A DNA stretch of 64,000 nt from Fibrobacter succinogenes (GCA_902761355.1 CACWJY010000003.1:1-64000); one strand, 5' to 3'; numbered from the stretch's first letter, positions 44,302-53,967 are shown. A program made the numbers and translations. The notes: generated by a model from the letters alone, not told the origin.

Positions 44302-44311
44302 ATATATTATT

Positions 44312-44335
44312 ACTGCGACAAAAGATGACGCGATA
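44312..44335 (-). promoter_or_regulatory. WYL-regulon operator, diverged copy 3
   Basis: On the minus strand, GCGTCA-N5-TGTCGC followed by AGT is a variant of operator copies 1 and 2 in the same orientation relative to its gene. The outer bases differ. Confidence 0.65.
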
Positions 44336-44346
44336 AAAATTGTTTT

Positions 44347-44937
44347 TTAAACGAACACGACTTCGTTGCCGACGCGGGTCGATTCCGTACGGTTCGGGAG
44401 GCCGCTTTCAGTATCGGCATAGCCGAGAGCAACAGACGCATAGACGCGTTCGTCTTCCTTAAGGCCAAGCGTTGCCAGGTAGCCACGAATCGAGGAATCC
44501 TCGTTCAGCCACTTGAGCTGATTGATGTAGCAGCTACCGAGATCGAGTTCGTTTGCCGCAAGCATCATGTTTTCTACGGCACAGGCGACATCGGCCATGT
44601 TGTTGCCGTAATCCTTCTTGTTCGCAACCACAATCAAAACGGGCGCATTGTAGCAGAAGGAGTAATTGCCCTTACGCGAAAGCGCAATCGAATTCTTGAG
44701 GCTCTTGTAAAGGTCTTCGCGGAGTTCCATCGCGGCAAAGGCCGACTGCACGAGTTCCTTGAGCTTTGCAATCACCGACGCATCCGAAATCACGAAGAAA
44801 TGATTAGTCTGCGCATTACCGCCGGTGGGTCCGAAACGGCCCGCCTCGACAACGGTCTGCAACTTTTCTAATTCAACAGTCTGCGCCTTGAATTTGCGCG
44901 TACTGCGACGGGTCTTGATAGCTTCTAAAGTATTCAT
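44347..44937 (-). CDS. Nitroreductase-family flavoprotein
   Basis: 196 aa. The N-terminal MNTLEAIKTRRSTRKF is the FMN-binding Arg motif; PTGGNAQTNHFFVIS and the C-terminal GLKEDERVYASVALGYAD complete the family. It probably reduces nitro compounds, quinones or flavins with NAD(P)H. Single gene; its start is free of overlap, with operator copy 3 downstream of its stop. Confidence 0.88.
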   Translation of the reverse strand: MNTLEAIKTRRSTRKFKAQTVELEKLQTVVEAGRFGPTGGNAQTNHFFVISDASVIAKLKELVQSAFAAMELREDLYKSLKNSIALSRKGNYSFCYNAPVLIVVANKKDYGNNMADVACAVENMMLAANELDLGSCYINQLKWLNEDSSIRGYLATLGLKEDERVYASVALGYADTESGLPNRTESTRVGNEVVFV

Positions 44938-44970
44938 GGTTTTAATTTAACAAAATCAAGGTTCAACCAA

Positions 44971-45576
44971 TTATCGCCAATAGACCGTTCCCGTGAACGT
45001 CAGCGAATCTTCATTCGCCATTCGCTCCGCATAGACAAAATCAAAGAACGGCAGAATGTTTTCATTAATTTCTAGCTTCAGCAGAGAATCAACGCCCCAT
45101 TCCTTACGACCTTTGTAATAATAGTAGACCCCATTGCGGGCATCGATTTCTAGCGTATCGCCAACGACCTTGTATTTAGGAATATAATCCGTCAACTTGA
45201 TGTCGTACTTTTTTTCGGCGCCATATCTATCGATCATCGAAAATTCGATTCTATTACTTGAATCAGGGCGCAGCTCATATATCGGATGGACATAGCTATT
45301 CGTAGCTTCTTCCCTAATGTCGCCAGAAACAAACGTATAGCTATAAACCCCGCCCCAGCAGTCAATGCCAAGAGGACGACTGACACGTCCGAATTCCACT
45401 CTGGCCGGATACTTAAAACACTCCTCATCGGGTGCACACTTAAAAACAACCGATATCTCTAGCGGAATAAGCTTAGTCGCAACAGGGCAATAGTCGCTAT
45501 AGTCCTCTACATCTAGCGAGCAGGCAATCAAGGTCACCAATGTACACGACAGCAATAAATTTTTAAAAAAAATCAT
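44971..45576 (-). CDS. Lipoprotein, related to its upstream neighbour
   Basis: 201 aa from the ATG at 45576; an earlier TTG at 45588 overlaps the preceding stop. The lipobox is TLIAC. The segment YELRPDSSNRIEFSMIDRYG plus AEKKYDIKL resembles YELIPDSNGHVIFSFFDKDS plus EKKYDIDV of the next lipoprotein. No function recognised. Confidence 0.75.
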   Translation of the reverse strand: MIFFKNLLLSCTLVTLIACSLDVEDYSDYCPVATKLIPLEISVVFKCAPDEECFKYPARVEFGRVSRPLGIDCWGGVYSYTFVSGDIREEATNSYVHPIYELRPDSSNRIEFSMIDRYGAEKKYDIKLTDYIPKYKVVGDTLEIDARNGVYYYYKGRKEWGVDSLLKLEINENILPFFDFVYAERMANEDSLTFTGTVYWR

Positions 45577-45584
45577 TTGGATTC

Positions 45585-46394
45585 TCAATAAACTAGACGG
45601 TATTGAAGGATTATGCTGATATCATCCGTTTTCATGGAACTCTGATTTTTTAACAGGGTACCCAATTCTATCTGTCCCCATCTGCCCCACAGATCCGCAA
45701 TATCTGTAGAATAGGTACGGTTTTCCAGAGAATCCGCAATGATTGAATTAAAGCAGTACGAAGATCCACATTCTGCACACGTACAGACCCCATAATACGA
45801 CAGCGACGTAATCCCTTCGGGAATATAGACATCTACCGAGTCCCCACGCAGCTCATAGGGATGTTCCAAGAACTTTATAAATCCCGACACGTCAATATCG
45901 TATTTCTTTTCTACGCTATCCTTGTCGAAGAAAGAAAAGATAACATGTCCGTTGGAATCAGGGATCAATTCGTAACGTTTTTTTCCATCGACTTCTTCAT
46001 TCAGATACGTTTTTATATTCTCGACATCTCCCTGTTGATACATACTCGCCCTATAATCCCTTTCCCACGGTTCCATCGTGGAGTCTTCAATCGAAGTATC
46101 TTTAGGCGGAGCAAAAAAGCGCGTATAGTACAGGGTATCGACGCTTAATTTTTCGGGATACCTAATCCAAAGTTCCAACGAGCCCGAACGTACAGAATCG
46201 TCATTAACCTTTAGACGGATGTCCCAATCCATTTTCGTGTGACTCGTGATTTCTGCATGATAATAAGTCTTAACATAAGGATCCGCTCCTCCTAAAGAAA
46301 AGCCGCACCCCGACACTACTAGCAAGACTATCAAAAAAGGAATATATACCGCAAGCAACCGCATACAGCAATAAATATACCTCATTTTAAGCAA
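45585..46394 (-). CDS. Lipoprotein, paralogue of the downstream gene
   Basis: 269 aa in the longest frame; starts at 46385 or 46364 are also possible and would give a better signal peptide before the lipobox VSGC. The mature part contains a CTCAECGSSYC cysteine cluster and the YELIPDSNGHVIFSFFDKD segment shared with 44971-45576. Unknown function. The acyltransferase gene lies 11 bp upstream, so the three may be cotranscribed. Confidence 0.72.
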   Translation of the reverse strand: MLKMRYIYCCMRLLAVYIPFLIVLLVVSGCGFSLGGADPYVKTYYHAEITSHTKMDWDIRLKVNDDSVRSGSLELWIRYPEKLSVDTLYYTRFFAPPKDTSIEDSTMEPWERDYRASMYQQGDVENIKTYLNEEVDGKKRYELIPDSNGHVIFSFFDKDSVEKKYDIDVSGFIKFLEHPYELRGDSVDVYIPEGITSLSYYGVCTCAECGSSYCFNSIIADSLENRTYSTDIADLWGRWGQIELGTLLKNQSSMKTDDISIILQYRLVY

Positions 46395-46405
46395 AAAACA
46401 ACACT

Positions 46406-47464
46406 TTATCTGCAGAATCGCGATTTAAGCGCCTTGGCGCACGGTTTTTCTACACATTCATGCAACAAAACGGCCATTAGACAACATAGCGCTATTGACA
46501 AGGCGATTTTCAAGGAGTTGTTTTGTACATCCAGAGTTGCAAAAAGAAAATTCTCTATTTCGGTATTGAAGGTCTGCACCAAGAAAAACGCATACGAAAC
46601 AGCGCTCGCATAACGCAACACTTTTGAATTCTGCAGACGCGGAGACTTGAGTCCCGACAAGGTGATAATCATGCACGCAAACAGTGGAACCGCCACGACG
46701 TCATAAAGCATGTAGTTTCCGACAAAGAGGTTCAAGCGGGCCGCCGCCGAAATTACCGCAACTAAGACAAGGACCTCTATTACAAAGAACTTCCAGGTCT
46801 TTAAAAATTCAAGCCTTACGGAAAGCGAGCAAAGCAGAACTCCGATAAAGAATTCAAGCCCCCTGAAAAACGGATTTGCATAAATGGAATCCGTCGCAAA
46901 CGAATGCACCACGAGCGGCGACCAGAACAACACAAGGGCACAGGCGACAAGCAGCAAAATCTTGGCGCGAGTTGCCAGTTGCTTAGCGACCTCCTGCATC
47001 AGCGGGAAAAACAAATACGCAATCAGCAGGCACGAGATAAACCAGGTGCCGCTATTATGGCTAATGTCGAACAAAGACGAAAATACGCTCTGCAGTCCAA
47101 GAAGTTCTATCGGCAAAAGCACGATATTCTGGAGCAAGCTTTCGGTCCCCAAGCTCACGACATAAATCACCGAAACCAGATAATACAGGGGCAATATGCC
47201 AATCAGCCTTTTTAGGTAAAAATTCTTAAGGGGTAAAATCTGAACCAGGGACTTTTCGCGGTAGGTCATATACAGCACGTACCCCGACAGCATAAAGAAC
47301 GCCGTCATGAATACGGCCCCCATCGAGACAAAGCCCGTCAACGGTCCAAAATTGCATTCATGATGAATATGGCAATGAAAAAGGAGCACCATCAACGCCG
47401 CGACTACCCGGAATAAATCCAGACCGGCGGCGCGCTGTGACATTTTATTCTTGTCAATAATCAT
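46406..47464 (-). CDS. Acyltransferase 3 family membrane protein
   Basis: About 352 aa; starts at 47479 (GTG), 47464 and 47443 are possible. The N-terminal GLDLFRVVAALMVLLFHCHI contains the R/H pair of the family and is followed by about ten membrane helices with FFMLSGYVLYMTYREKS. Members O-acylate polysaccharides, peptidoglycan or lipids at the inner membrane. It starts within a few bases of the DsbD-like stop, so translation may be coupled. Confidence 0.88.
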   Translation of the reverse strand: MIIDKNKMSQRAAGLDLFRVVAALMVLLFHCHIHHECNFGPLTGFVSMGAVFMTAFFMLSGYVLYMTYREKSLVQILPLKNFYLKRLIGILPLYYLVSVIYVVSLGTESLLQNIVLLPIELLGLQSVFSSLFDISHNSGTWFISCLLIAYLFFPLMQEVAKQLATRAKILLLVACALVLFWSPLVVHSFATDSIYANPFFRGLEFFIGVLLCSLSVRLEFLKTWKFFVIEVLVLVAVISAAARLNLFVGNYMLYDVVAVPLFACMIITLSGLKSPRLQNSKVLRYASAVSYAFFLVQTFNTEIENFLFATLDVQNNSLKIALSIALCCLMAVLLHECVEKPCAKALKSRFCR

Positions 47465-47468
47465 GCCG

Positions 47469-49367
47469 TTAAAACTCACCCGTTATCTTTTCGACAATTG
47501 CGTCCGTCGTCAAAAGTTCCGGCAACACAATCTGCCTAGAGGCATCGCCCTCGGGGTAGATGGCGTAGGCGGGGACGCCCGACTTATGCAAGCTCCTGAG
47601 GAGCGCGTTGACTTCGGGCGTCTCGCGGGTCCAATCCGCTTTTACAAGAGCGACACCGAGGCTATCCATGGCTTGGCGAAAGTCGTCATCGTCGAGTATG
47701 GCGGCTTCGTTCGCCTTGCAGGTGAGGCACCAGTCGGCAGTCACGTCAATAAATACGGTGCGTTTCATCTTTGCGAAACTTTTGATGAGGGCGGGGTTGT
47801 AATTATACCAGCCATCCTCCGTCATTTGCGCCTGCATACGGGCGTTGAATTGCTCCGTAACGGCGGTTTCGTATTGAGGCCCGATAGCAGTAAACCATAC
47901 TACAGTAAGAACGGCGATGCTTCCGCCAATTGCAGCAATTTCACGTTTAAAAGAGACTCCCGGCGGAGCGAATTTGCCGATAACAAAGCCAGAGCCTACA
48001 CTCAACACAACGATGACCATGAAGAGCAAATCGCCCAACCAGCCAGCCTGTTCATTCACAATCCACAAAAGCCATGCAACGCTTGCAAGTAGCAAAACGC
48101 CCATCACCTTTTGCAGTTTTACCATCCACGCACCCGGTTTCGGGAAAACCTTAAGCACGCGGGGGAACGCGCTCACCAGCATATAAGGCAGCGCAAGTCC
48201 GAGGCCCGCCGCCGTAAAGAAAAGGAACAGCACCGGGACCGTTTCCGAAAAGGCAAAGCCCATGGCAGTCCCGAGGAACGGCGCCGAACAGGGGGTGCTC
48301 AGGAGCACCAGAAGCGCACCGGTAAAGAAGGCGCCAGCGAGCCCCGCCTTTTTGCCCGCCGCATCCATCTTGGTCGTGGCTCCCCACGGGAGCCAGATTT
48401 CGAAAACACCAAAGAAACTCATGGCAAAGGCGGTCAAAATGACGGCCATGAAAGCAATAAAGCCTGCACTCTGGAATTGCATGCCCCAGCCCGCGGACCC
48501 GCCGCCGGCCTTGACGGCGGCGACAACGGCGGCCAGCACCCAAAAACTCACGAGGATTCCCGCCGTTGTGGCTCCTCCCAAAGCGAGGAGCCGTCCGCGG
48601 CTTTCGCCAGCCTGCTTAATCAGGCTGAACAATTTGAGAGAAAGCACCGGAAGCACGCACGGCATCAAGTTCAAGATGATTCCGCCGAGGAATGCGAAAA
48701 GGAGAAGCACCACAATCCCCGCGCGATTTTCGGCCGGCACCGCGGAGCTGTTTTGTGCCGCAGGCTCAGGGCTGTTTATCACAGCGCCCTCTATTTTAGA
48801 ATCGTTTTTTTTTGAGCCCTTTGCAAGGCCGTCCACGGCCTCTCCGTCTAGAGAAATCGTCTTGCTCGCCGGGGCGAGGCAAATAGAATTGTCGCAGGCC
48901 TGGTAGCGGAATGTCGCCTGGGTTCCGAGACTGTCATAATTGCCCGTTGCGGACTTGACCGGGATTTCTATCGTGAACGTCCCACGGAAAGTCAAAATTT
49001 CGAGTTCCAACGCTTCGTTGTATTCCTTGATAGGCTTGGGCCACACGACCTCGCCAAATTCAATACCCTCGGCCTTGACCTCAATCGAAGACGGCTTCAA
49101 AAATTCGTCGGTCACCTCATTCGCGTTCACATGCCAGTTGCCGGGAATCGTGACACTCACCGAGAGCTTTCCGCCATCCTTAAGCGCACCGGCGCTATAC
49201 TCCATGTGCATTTCGGGAGGTGGCATGGAGTTCATGTTGAATTCCTGCGCGTTAACATTTTGTGGATAACTCAGCACAAAAAGGGCAAAGCCAAAAAAAA
49301 CTGTTGATAGCTGCAAACAGTTGTTTGCAAAATTCTCAAGAATGCGTTTTTTTTCTTTCATTTTCAT
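47469..49367 (-). CDS. DsbD-like thiol:disulfide interchange protein
   Basis: About 632 aa from the ATG at 49367. A signal segment is followed by an N-terminal DsbD-alpha-like domain with the Cys pair in YQACDNSICLAPA, a poorly conserved linker, eight membrane helices with the Cys-containing MPCVLPVLSLKLFSL and STPCSAPFLGTAMGFAF, and a C-terminal thioredoxin domain with DWCLTCKANEAAI. Electrons move from cytoplasmic thioredoxin to periplasmic thiols. The family label (DsbD or ScsB type) is clear, the exact partner is not. Divergent from an ECF sigma gene. Confidence 0.88.
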   Translation of the reverse strand: MKMKEKKRILENFANNCLQLSTVFFGFALFVLSYPQNVNAQEFNMNSMPPPEMHMEYSAGALKDGGKLSVSVTIPGNWHVNANEVTDEFLKPSSIEVKAEGIEFGEVVWPKPIKEYNEALELEILTFRGTFTIEIPVKSATGNYDSLGTQATFRYQACDNSICLAPASKTISLDGEAVDGLAKGSKKNDSKIEGAVINSPEPAAQNSSAVPAENRAGIVVLLLFAFLGGIILNLMPCVLPVLSLKLFSLIKQAGESRGRLLALGGATTAGILVSFWVLAAVVAAVKAGGGSAGWGMQFQSAGFIAFMAVILTAFAMSFFGVFEIWLPWGATTKMDAAGKKAGLAGAFFTGALLVLLSTPCSAPFLGTAMGFAFSETVPVLFLFFTAAGLGLALPYMLVSAFPRVLKVFPKPGAWMVKLQKVMGVLLLASVAWLLWIVNEQAGWLGDLLFMVIVVLSVGSGFVIGKFAPPGVSFKREIAAIGGSIAVLTVVWFTAIGPQYETAVTEQFNARMQAQMTEDGWYNYNPALIKSFAKMKRTVFIDVTADWCLTCKANEAAILDDDDFRQAMDSLGVALVKADWTRETPEVNALLRSLHKSGVPAYAIYPEGDASRQIVLPELLTTDAIVEKITGEF

Positions 49368-49416
49368 AAATTTTATCTCAACTGAAAGATTGCTGTCAAA
49401 ATTCCCCATTTGCCTC

Positions 49417-50046
49417 ATGTCCAAATCGAGAATTTTAACAGACACACCCTCCAACTGGGTAGAAACAGTGTGGCGCAAGAACGCCCCTAAAATTTACAAA
49501 CTCTGCCGCGCGCGGAGTAGCGATTCAGAATCGGCCAAGGACCTTTTTCAAGAAGTCGCCCTAAAGTTCTGCTACAACGCACCCCGCCTAGACCACGACA
49601 AACCCATTTTGCCCTGGTTTCTTCTGGTCCTGCGCAACGCCGCTATTGACCAGCGTCGCCAGTCCATAAGATCAATCCCCATTTCGAAAATCAATCAAAA
49701 CAAAAGCCGCGAAAAGGGATTCCAGTACGACCTCTGCGAACATGTCGCGGGCTATTCTACCGGCATCTTTCACGAAAAGATACTCCACCACGAACTCAAT
49801 TACCTGATGTCGAACCTGAACCGGTTCGAAAGACTCGCCATCGAATATTCCTTTATCGGCGGGATCGGCCTTACGGAGGCGGGGAAAATGTTTGGATTGA
49901 CCAAGAGTTCCTTTTACAAAAAAAGGTGCAAGGCCCTAAAGAAAATGGTACAAAAGAAGGACGAACGGGCCATTTTGCTGCAAAACAAGGACGCCCCTCC
50001 CTTTCTACTGCAAGATTTGCTAACGCAGGCGACCGAAATTTCGTAA
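49417..50046 (+). CDS. ECF-type RNA polymerase sigma factor
   Basis: 209 aa starting at 49417. Region 2 is SESAKDLFQEVALKFCYN and WFLLVLRNAAIDQRR; region 4 HTH is LTEAGKMFGLTKSSFYKKR. The C-terminus has an additional 30-residue basic tail (MVQKKDERAILLQNKDAPP). No anti-sigma gene is visible next to it. Only about 50 bp separate its start from the divergent DsbD-like gene, so the promoters overlap. Confidence 0.82.
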   Translation: MSKSRILTDTPSNWVETVWRKNAPKIYKLCRARSSDSESAKDLFQEVALKFCYNAPRLDHDKPILPWFLLVLRNAAIDQRRQSIRSIPISKINQNKSREKGFQYDLCEHVAGYSTGIFHEKILHHELNYLMSNLNRFERLAIEYSFIGGIGLTEAGKMFGLTKSSFYKKRCKALKKMVQKKDERAILLQNKDAPPFLLQDLLTQATEIS

Positions 50047-50055
50047 TTTTAGGGA

Positions 50056-52206
50056 GTGAAAAGACTTTTCCTATTTATTATTCTAGTCCTGTGGTCGGCA
50101 TCGCTGGCTGTCGATGAATGGAAATCGTTCTCGCATCCATTCCCCATCAACGACGCCATGGCATTCGGCGACGGCGTATTGCTAGCAACCGATGCGGGTA
50201 TCCGCTACCGCCATGTAGGCGGCGACTACGTTTACCACCCCGAAACCGGCCTGGAGACCTCCATATTCAACGCCCTGGCCTCTTCGGAGCTCGGCGTGTT
50301 CGCCGTATCCGAATTCGGTATCATCACCGCCCTCGAAGACGGCGGAAAGCGCTGGCGCGTCATGAACCGTTCGTACGTCGCCAACAACGTGAAGACCATT
50401 CCCGGTGCAACCGTTATCGGAAAGACCGTCCTTGTCATCCCCTTTACAGACCGACTCGCCTTTTTTGACCTTGTGGGCGCGACCTCTATCCTAACCATCA
50501 ACCGTATCGGCAATGAATCGCTTTTGTCGAACCCCGTCGACAAAATGGTCGTACACGGCGACTCACTCTACATTAGGCTCAACAACAACTCCATCTTTGT
50601 TCGCGCCATGGACTGGGAGCACCTTTCGTCCGATTTCCGCCTGAGCGATCCCGCCACATGGACGGCACTCCCCGCCACCCAAGAAATTCCGGGACTTGAA
50701 ATCTACGACCCCACCAAGGTGGTCGTCAACGGAATCACCCTGGACGACGAAATCCTTTACGACGCAGGCACAAGTAAAATCAAGTGGGTTATCCCCAAGG
50801 GTGATGATTACTACCTGGTAGGAAACTTCCACATCTACTATTTCGACCAGCGCTCCGGCAAAAAGAACTTTACCGAACTTACGCAATACTCCGCTTTCCA
50901 GCTGAGCCAGATTTACGAACTAAAAGCGCTCCCCACCGGAGGCGCCATGGTAGCGACCGCCAACGGCATCTTGAGCTATTCCGACACGTACGGCTGGAGA
51001 GTCCCCAAGTTCGCCTACAACCAGTTGCTAAGTTCCGTAAGCTCTTACGACAGCCGCCTCAAGGAACTCTCTTACCTGCCGGACGGTCACGTATTCTTCC
51101 ATATCTGGGGGCACGCCTATCTGGTCTATTCTAACTGGGGCGAAGACCTCGACATCGCCATTACATCAGAAAACAAGCAATGCATCGACTACTTTATGGA
51201 GCAGGAAAAATACATGACGTCCATCTCTACGACGCCTGCTCCCGACAACTCCGGATTCTTGACCGCTGCCTCTAGCAACTACGGCTACACACTCGTATAT
51301 GTTACAAAAAACGGCGATGTACACTGTGCCAACAACGTCGGCGACAATCCACATGCAGGCGCCCTGTTTGCAACATTTGACGAAGACAGTTCGTGGGTGA
51401 TCTATGTCGGCAACAGGGAATGCAACGGTTACGCCTGCCCCGGCAACCTAGAAGTGTTCAAGTTCCCGGCCCCCAAGTACAACGGCGGCGAACTTTCCAA
51501 CTACACCAAAAAGGTATACTCGGGACTAACGCCGGGCGCCATCGACATGACCTACGACACCCAAGAAAAACGACTATGGTTGGTCACGACATCTGGCCTC
51601 TACTACTTTGACGACGAGCGCGACACCGTGGTCACCCCCTCATCGGCCAACGGCCTGATAGGAGCGGACTACTCAGCCATCGACATCGACACCCACGGAA
51701 ACCTTTGGCTCGGTTCAACAAACCAGGGCGCCTACAGGCTGACACAAAAGAACAAGTCTCCGGACACCCTGACCGTGCAGCACTTTACCACCAGGAATGG
51801 GCTTCTGGACAACAACATCGCCGACCTCGCGATAGACCCCGTCCTCGGAGTCGCCTGGTTTGCCCACGAAAAGGGCGTCACCTACTACAAACGTAACGAC
51901 CTAAAAAATGCCAGCGAGAACACGATTGCAACTTCCGCCGTCAACGTTCACGCCTACCCGGTACCGTACAGGCCCAAGATTCACGGACTCTTTACCATCG
52001 AAGGCTTTACAGAAGAGTCGACCGTAAGCATCTTTAACCGCGGCGGAGCACTAGTCCGTTCCTTTAACAAAGACGAAGTTGCAGGCGGCAAGCTGGAATG
52101 GAACGGCTTTGACAAGAGCGGCAAGCTGGTCGCCCCGGGCGTCTACTATTACGTTATCAATAACGGCTCCAAGGTCAAGAAAGGCAAGTTTATCATCGTC
52201 CACTAG
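50056..52206 (+). CDS. Secreted beta-propeller protein with C-terminal sorting-like domain
   Basis: 716 aa with GTG start; a signal peptide (LFLFIILVLWSASLAVD) follows. Propeller-like repeats of two-component-regulator type (GVLLATDAGIRYRHVGG, GLYYFDDERDTVV, GNLWLGSTNQGAYRL, IADLAIDPVLGVAWFAHEKG) cover the body. The C-terminus (VSIFNRGGALVRSFNKDEVA, GKLVAPGVYYYVINN) is a FlgD/sorting-like fold. It resembles PorZ of the type IX secretion system. A -10-like TAATTT lies 6 bp before the GTG. Confidence 0.75.
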   Translation: MKRLFLFIILVLWSASLAVDEWKSFSHPFPINDAMAFGDGVLLATDAGIRYRHVGGDYVYHPETGLETSIFNALASSELGVFAVSEFGIITALEDGGKRWRVMNRSYVANNVKTIPGATVIGKTVLVIPFTDRLAFFDLVGATSILTINRIGNESLLSNPVDKMVVHGDSLYIRLNNNSIFVRAMDWEHLSSDFRLSDPATWTALPATQEIPGLEIYDPTKVVVNGITLDDEILYDAGTSKIKWVIPKGDDYYLVGNFHIYYFDQRSGKKNFTELTQYSAFQLSQIYELKALPTGGAMVATANGILSYSDTYGWRVPKFAYNQLLSSVSSYDSRLKELSYLPDGHVFFHIWGHAYLVYSNWGEDLDIAITSENKQCIDYFMEQEKYMTSISTTPAPDNSGFLTAASSNYGYTLVYVTKNGDVHCANNVGDNPHAGALFATFDEDSSWVIYVGNRECNGYACPGNLEVFKFPAPKYNGGELSNYTKKVYSGLTPGAIDMTYDTQEKRLWLVTTSGLYYFDDERDTVVTPSSANGLIGADYSAIDIDTHGNLWLGSTNQGAYRLTQKNKSPDTLTVQHFTTRNGLLDNNIADLAIDPVLGVAWFAHEKGVTYYKRNDLKNASENTIATSAVNVHAYPVPYRPKIHGLFTIEGFTEESTVSIFNRGGALVRSFNKDEVAGGKLEWNGFDKSGKLVAPGVYYYVINNGSKVKKGKFIIVH

Positions 52207-52215
52207 CGGAATCCT

Positions 52216-52659
52216 ATGAAAAAGATTTTTGGTACAGTTTTATTTATCGGAGCAGCAGTCTTATTGTGGAGTTGCGCAGGGACCCGTCAGGGCCTGGTCT
52301 GCGAAGAAATCGAATACCGCCTGAACACCATGACCTATTCCCCGGACCAGCGAGCCTACATGGAAGAGGAACTGCGCGTGTGCCGCGAACAGGAAGCCGA
52401 GAAAAAGGCCGCAGGAGCAGCCCAGCGCCAAAGCATCTATGACCGCTTTGCAGCCTCCGATTCTACGCAGAAAAAATCGACAGGCGATTCTACTAATACA
52501 GATGGTTCAGCGTCAAACAGCATTTCTGTTTCTGAAGCGCTCCACGATTCTTCGGGCGTAAAGACCCAGAGCATCTACGACCGCTACAAGTCCGTAGAAG
52601 CGCCCTCTGATTCCGCAGTCGCAGACACTTCCGCTGCAGACGCAGCCAGTTTCCAGTAA
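52216..52659 (+). CDS. Small lipoprotein with a repeated QSIYDR motif
   Basis: 147 aa. The signal ends in the lipobox LLWSC. The body is rich in charged and Ser/Ala residues and contains two copies of QSIYDR (near residues 72 and 118), joined by a disordered, low-complexity segment. It starts 9 bp after the propeller gene, so the two are cotranscribed. Function unknown. Confidence 0.72.
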   Translation: MKKIFGTVLFIGAAVLLWSCAGTRQGLVCEEIEYRLNTMTYSPDQRAYMEEELRVCREQEAEKKAAGAAQRQSIYDRFAASDSTQKKSTGDSTNTDGSASNSISVSEALHDSSGVKTQSIYDRYKSVEAPSDSAVADTSAADAASFQ

Positions 52660-52674
52660 GGCGGCAAACTGCTT

Positions 52675-53967
52675 ATGGCAAAAATCCAGACACTTGCAGG
52701 TGAATGGTTCGAGCCGGATTTACCGGGCCGTTTGTTGAAAATCGCCGGCGACATCCGCGAAGCAGGTGGCCGCGCCTTCTTGGTAGGCGGCTGGGTCCGC
52801 GACGCACTCCTAGGTAAATCGTGCCGCGACTACGATGTCGAAGTTTACGACATGGCGCAAGATGCGCTAGTGCCGATTCTTTCTAAATACGGTCGCACCA
52901 ACTTGGTAGGCAAGGCATTTGGCGTGATTCACCTAGCCATGAAGGGGCTTTCGCTCGACTTTTCTTTTCCGCGTACCGAAAGCAAGGTCGGCTATGGGCA
53001 CCGCGGATTCGTGGTGCATACCGACGAAAAGCTGAGCTTTAAGGAAGCCGCCCTCCGCAGGGATTTCACCATCAATGCGATGGGCATGGAACTCCCGGAA
53101 CTAACGCTCTGCGACCCGTACGGCGGAATCGAAGATTTAAAGCGTCACACGCTTAGGCATGTAGGCCCAGCCTTTGCCGAAGACTCTCTGCGCATTTTGC
53201 GCGGCGTGCAATTTGCAAGCCGCTTCGGTTGCACGCTCGCGCCCGAGACCGTTGAACTTTGCCGCACGCTTTCGCTCGACGATCTTTCGGTAGAGCGCCT
53301 TTTTGAAGAATTCAAGAAATGGCTTTTGAAGCCCGGCAAGCCCTCGCTCGGGCTGCGCGCCTTTTTGGATATCAAGCTCGACGAATATTTCCCTGAAATC
53401 ACCCCCTTTAAGGGTTCATGGGAAACACTCGGTGCAATTCTCGACAACATGGCTGTTTTACGCAGCTCCAATGACAAGGAAGACTTTCTTTCGGAAGCGC
53501 AGGCGATGGAATTCGCCTTTGCGGCACTCCTTTGCGGAAACGCGGACTCCTCACTCAAGTTCCTGGAACGCATCACCAACGAGACGCACTTGCTCAAGGT
53601 CGTACCGCAACTGTTGAGCGCCTACAGCAATCTTGAGACCTCGATTGTGGAAGACATCCCGTCGCTGCGCCGCCTCGCCGTAAAGCTCGGCGGTCTGAAG
53701 CTATTGTGCCTGCTGGTCAAGATTACTCCTCAAGAATTCTTTGACGACGCGAACTTCGCCGATAAACTATGGGCAGTCGCCAACGAAAACGATCTTCTCG
53801 AAGCAGCACCGCAACCCTACCTTACAGGCAAGATGCTGATGGACCTGGGTGTAAAGCCCGGCAAGCAGATGGGCGAAATCATCAAAAAAAGCTTCGAACT
53901 GCAGCTGGACGGCAAAATCGCAAATGCGGAAGAAGCCCTAGAGTGGGCAAAAAACTCCGCATCTTGA
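52675..53967 (+). CDS. cca: tRNA nucleotidyltransferase / poly(A) polymerase family (Cca type)
   Basis: 430 aa class II nucleotidyltransferase. The head has FLVGGWVRDALLGK, the catalytic DYDVEV aspartates and RRDFTINAMGMEL; then DPYGGIEDLKRHTLRHVG and EDSLRILRGVQFASRFG, the nucleotide-recognition region. It adds CCA to tRNA ends, needed because the tRNAs here lack encoded CCA. It lies 15 bp after the small lipoprotein gene. Confidence 0.88.
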   Translation: MAKIQTLAGEWFEPDLPGRLLKIAGDIREAGGRAFLVGGWVRDALLGKSCRDYDVEVYDMAQDALVPILSKYGRTNLVGKAFGVIHLAMKGLSLDFSFPRTESKVGYGHRGFVVHTDEKLSFKEAALRRDFTINAMGMELPELTLCDPYGGIEDLKRHTLRHVGPAFAEDSLRILRGVQFASRFGCTLAPETVELCRTLSLDDLSVERLFEEFKKWLLKPGKPSLGLRAFLDIKLDEYFPEITPFKGSWETLGAILDNMAVLRSSNDKEDFLSEAQAMEFAFAALLCGNADSSLKFLERITNETHLLKVVPQLLSAYSNLETSIVEDIPSLRRLAVKLGGLKLLCLLVKITPQEFFDDANFADKLWAVANENDLLEAAPQPYLTGKMLMDLGVKPGKQMGEIIKKSFELQLDGKIANAEEALEWAKNSAS

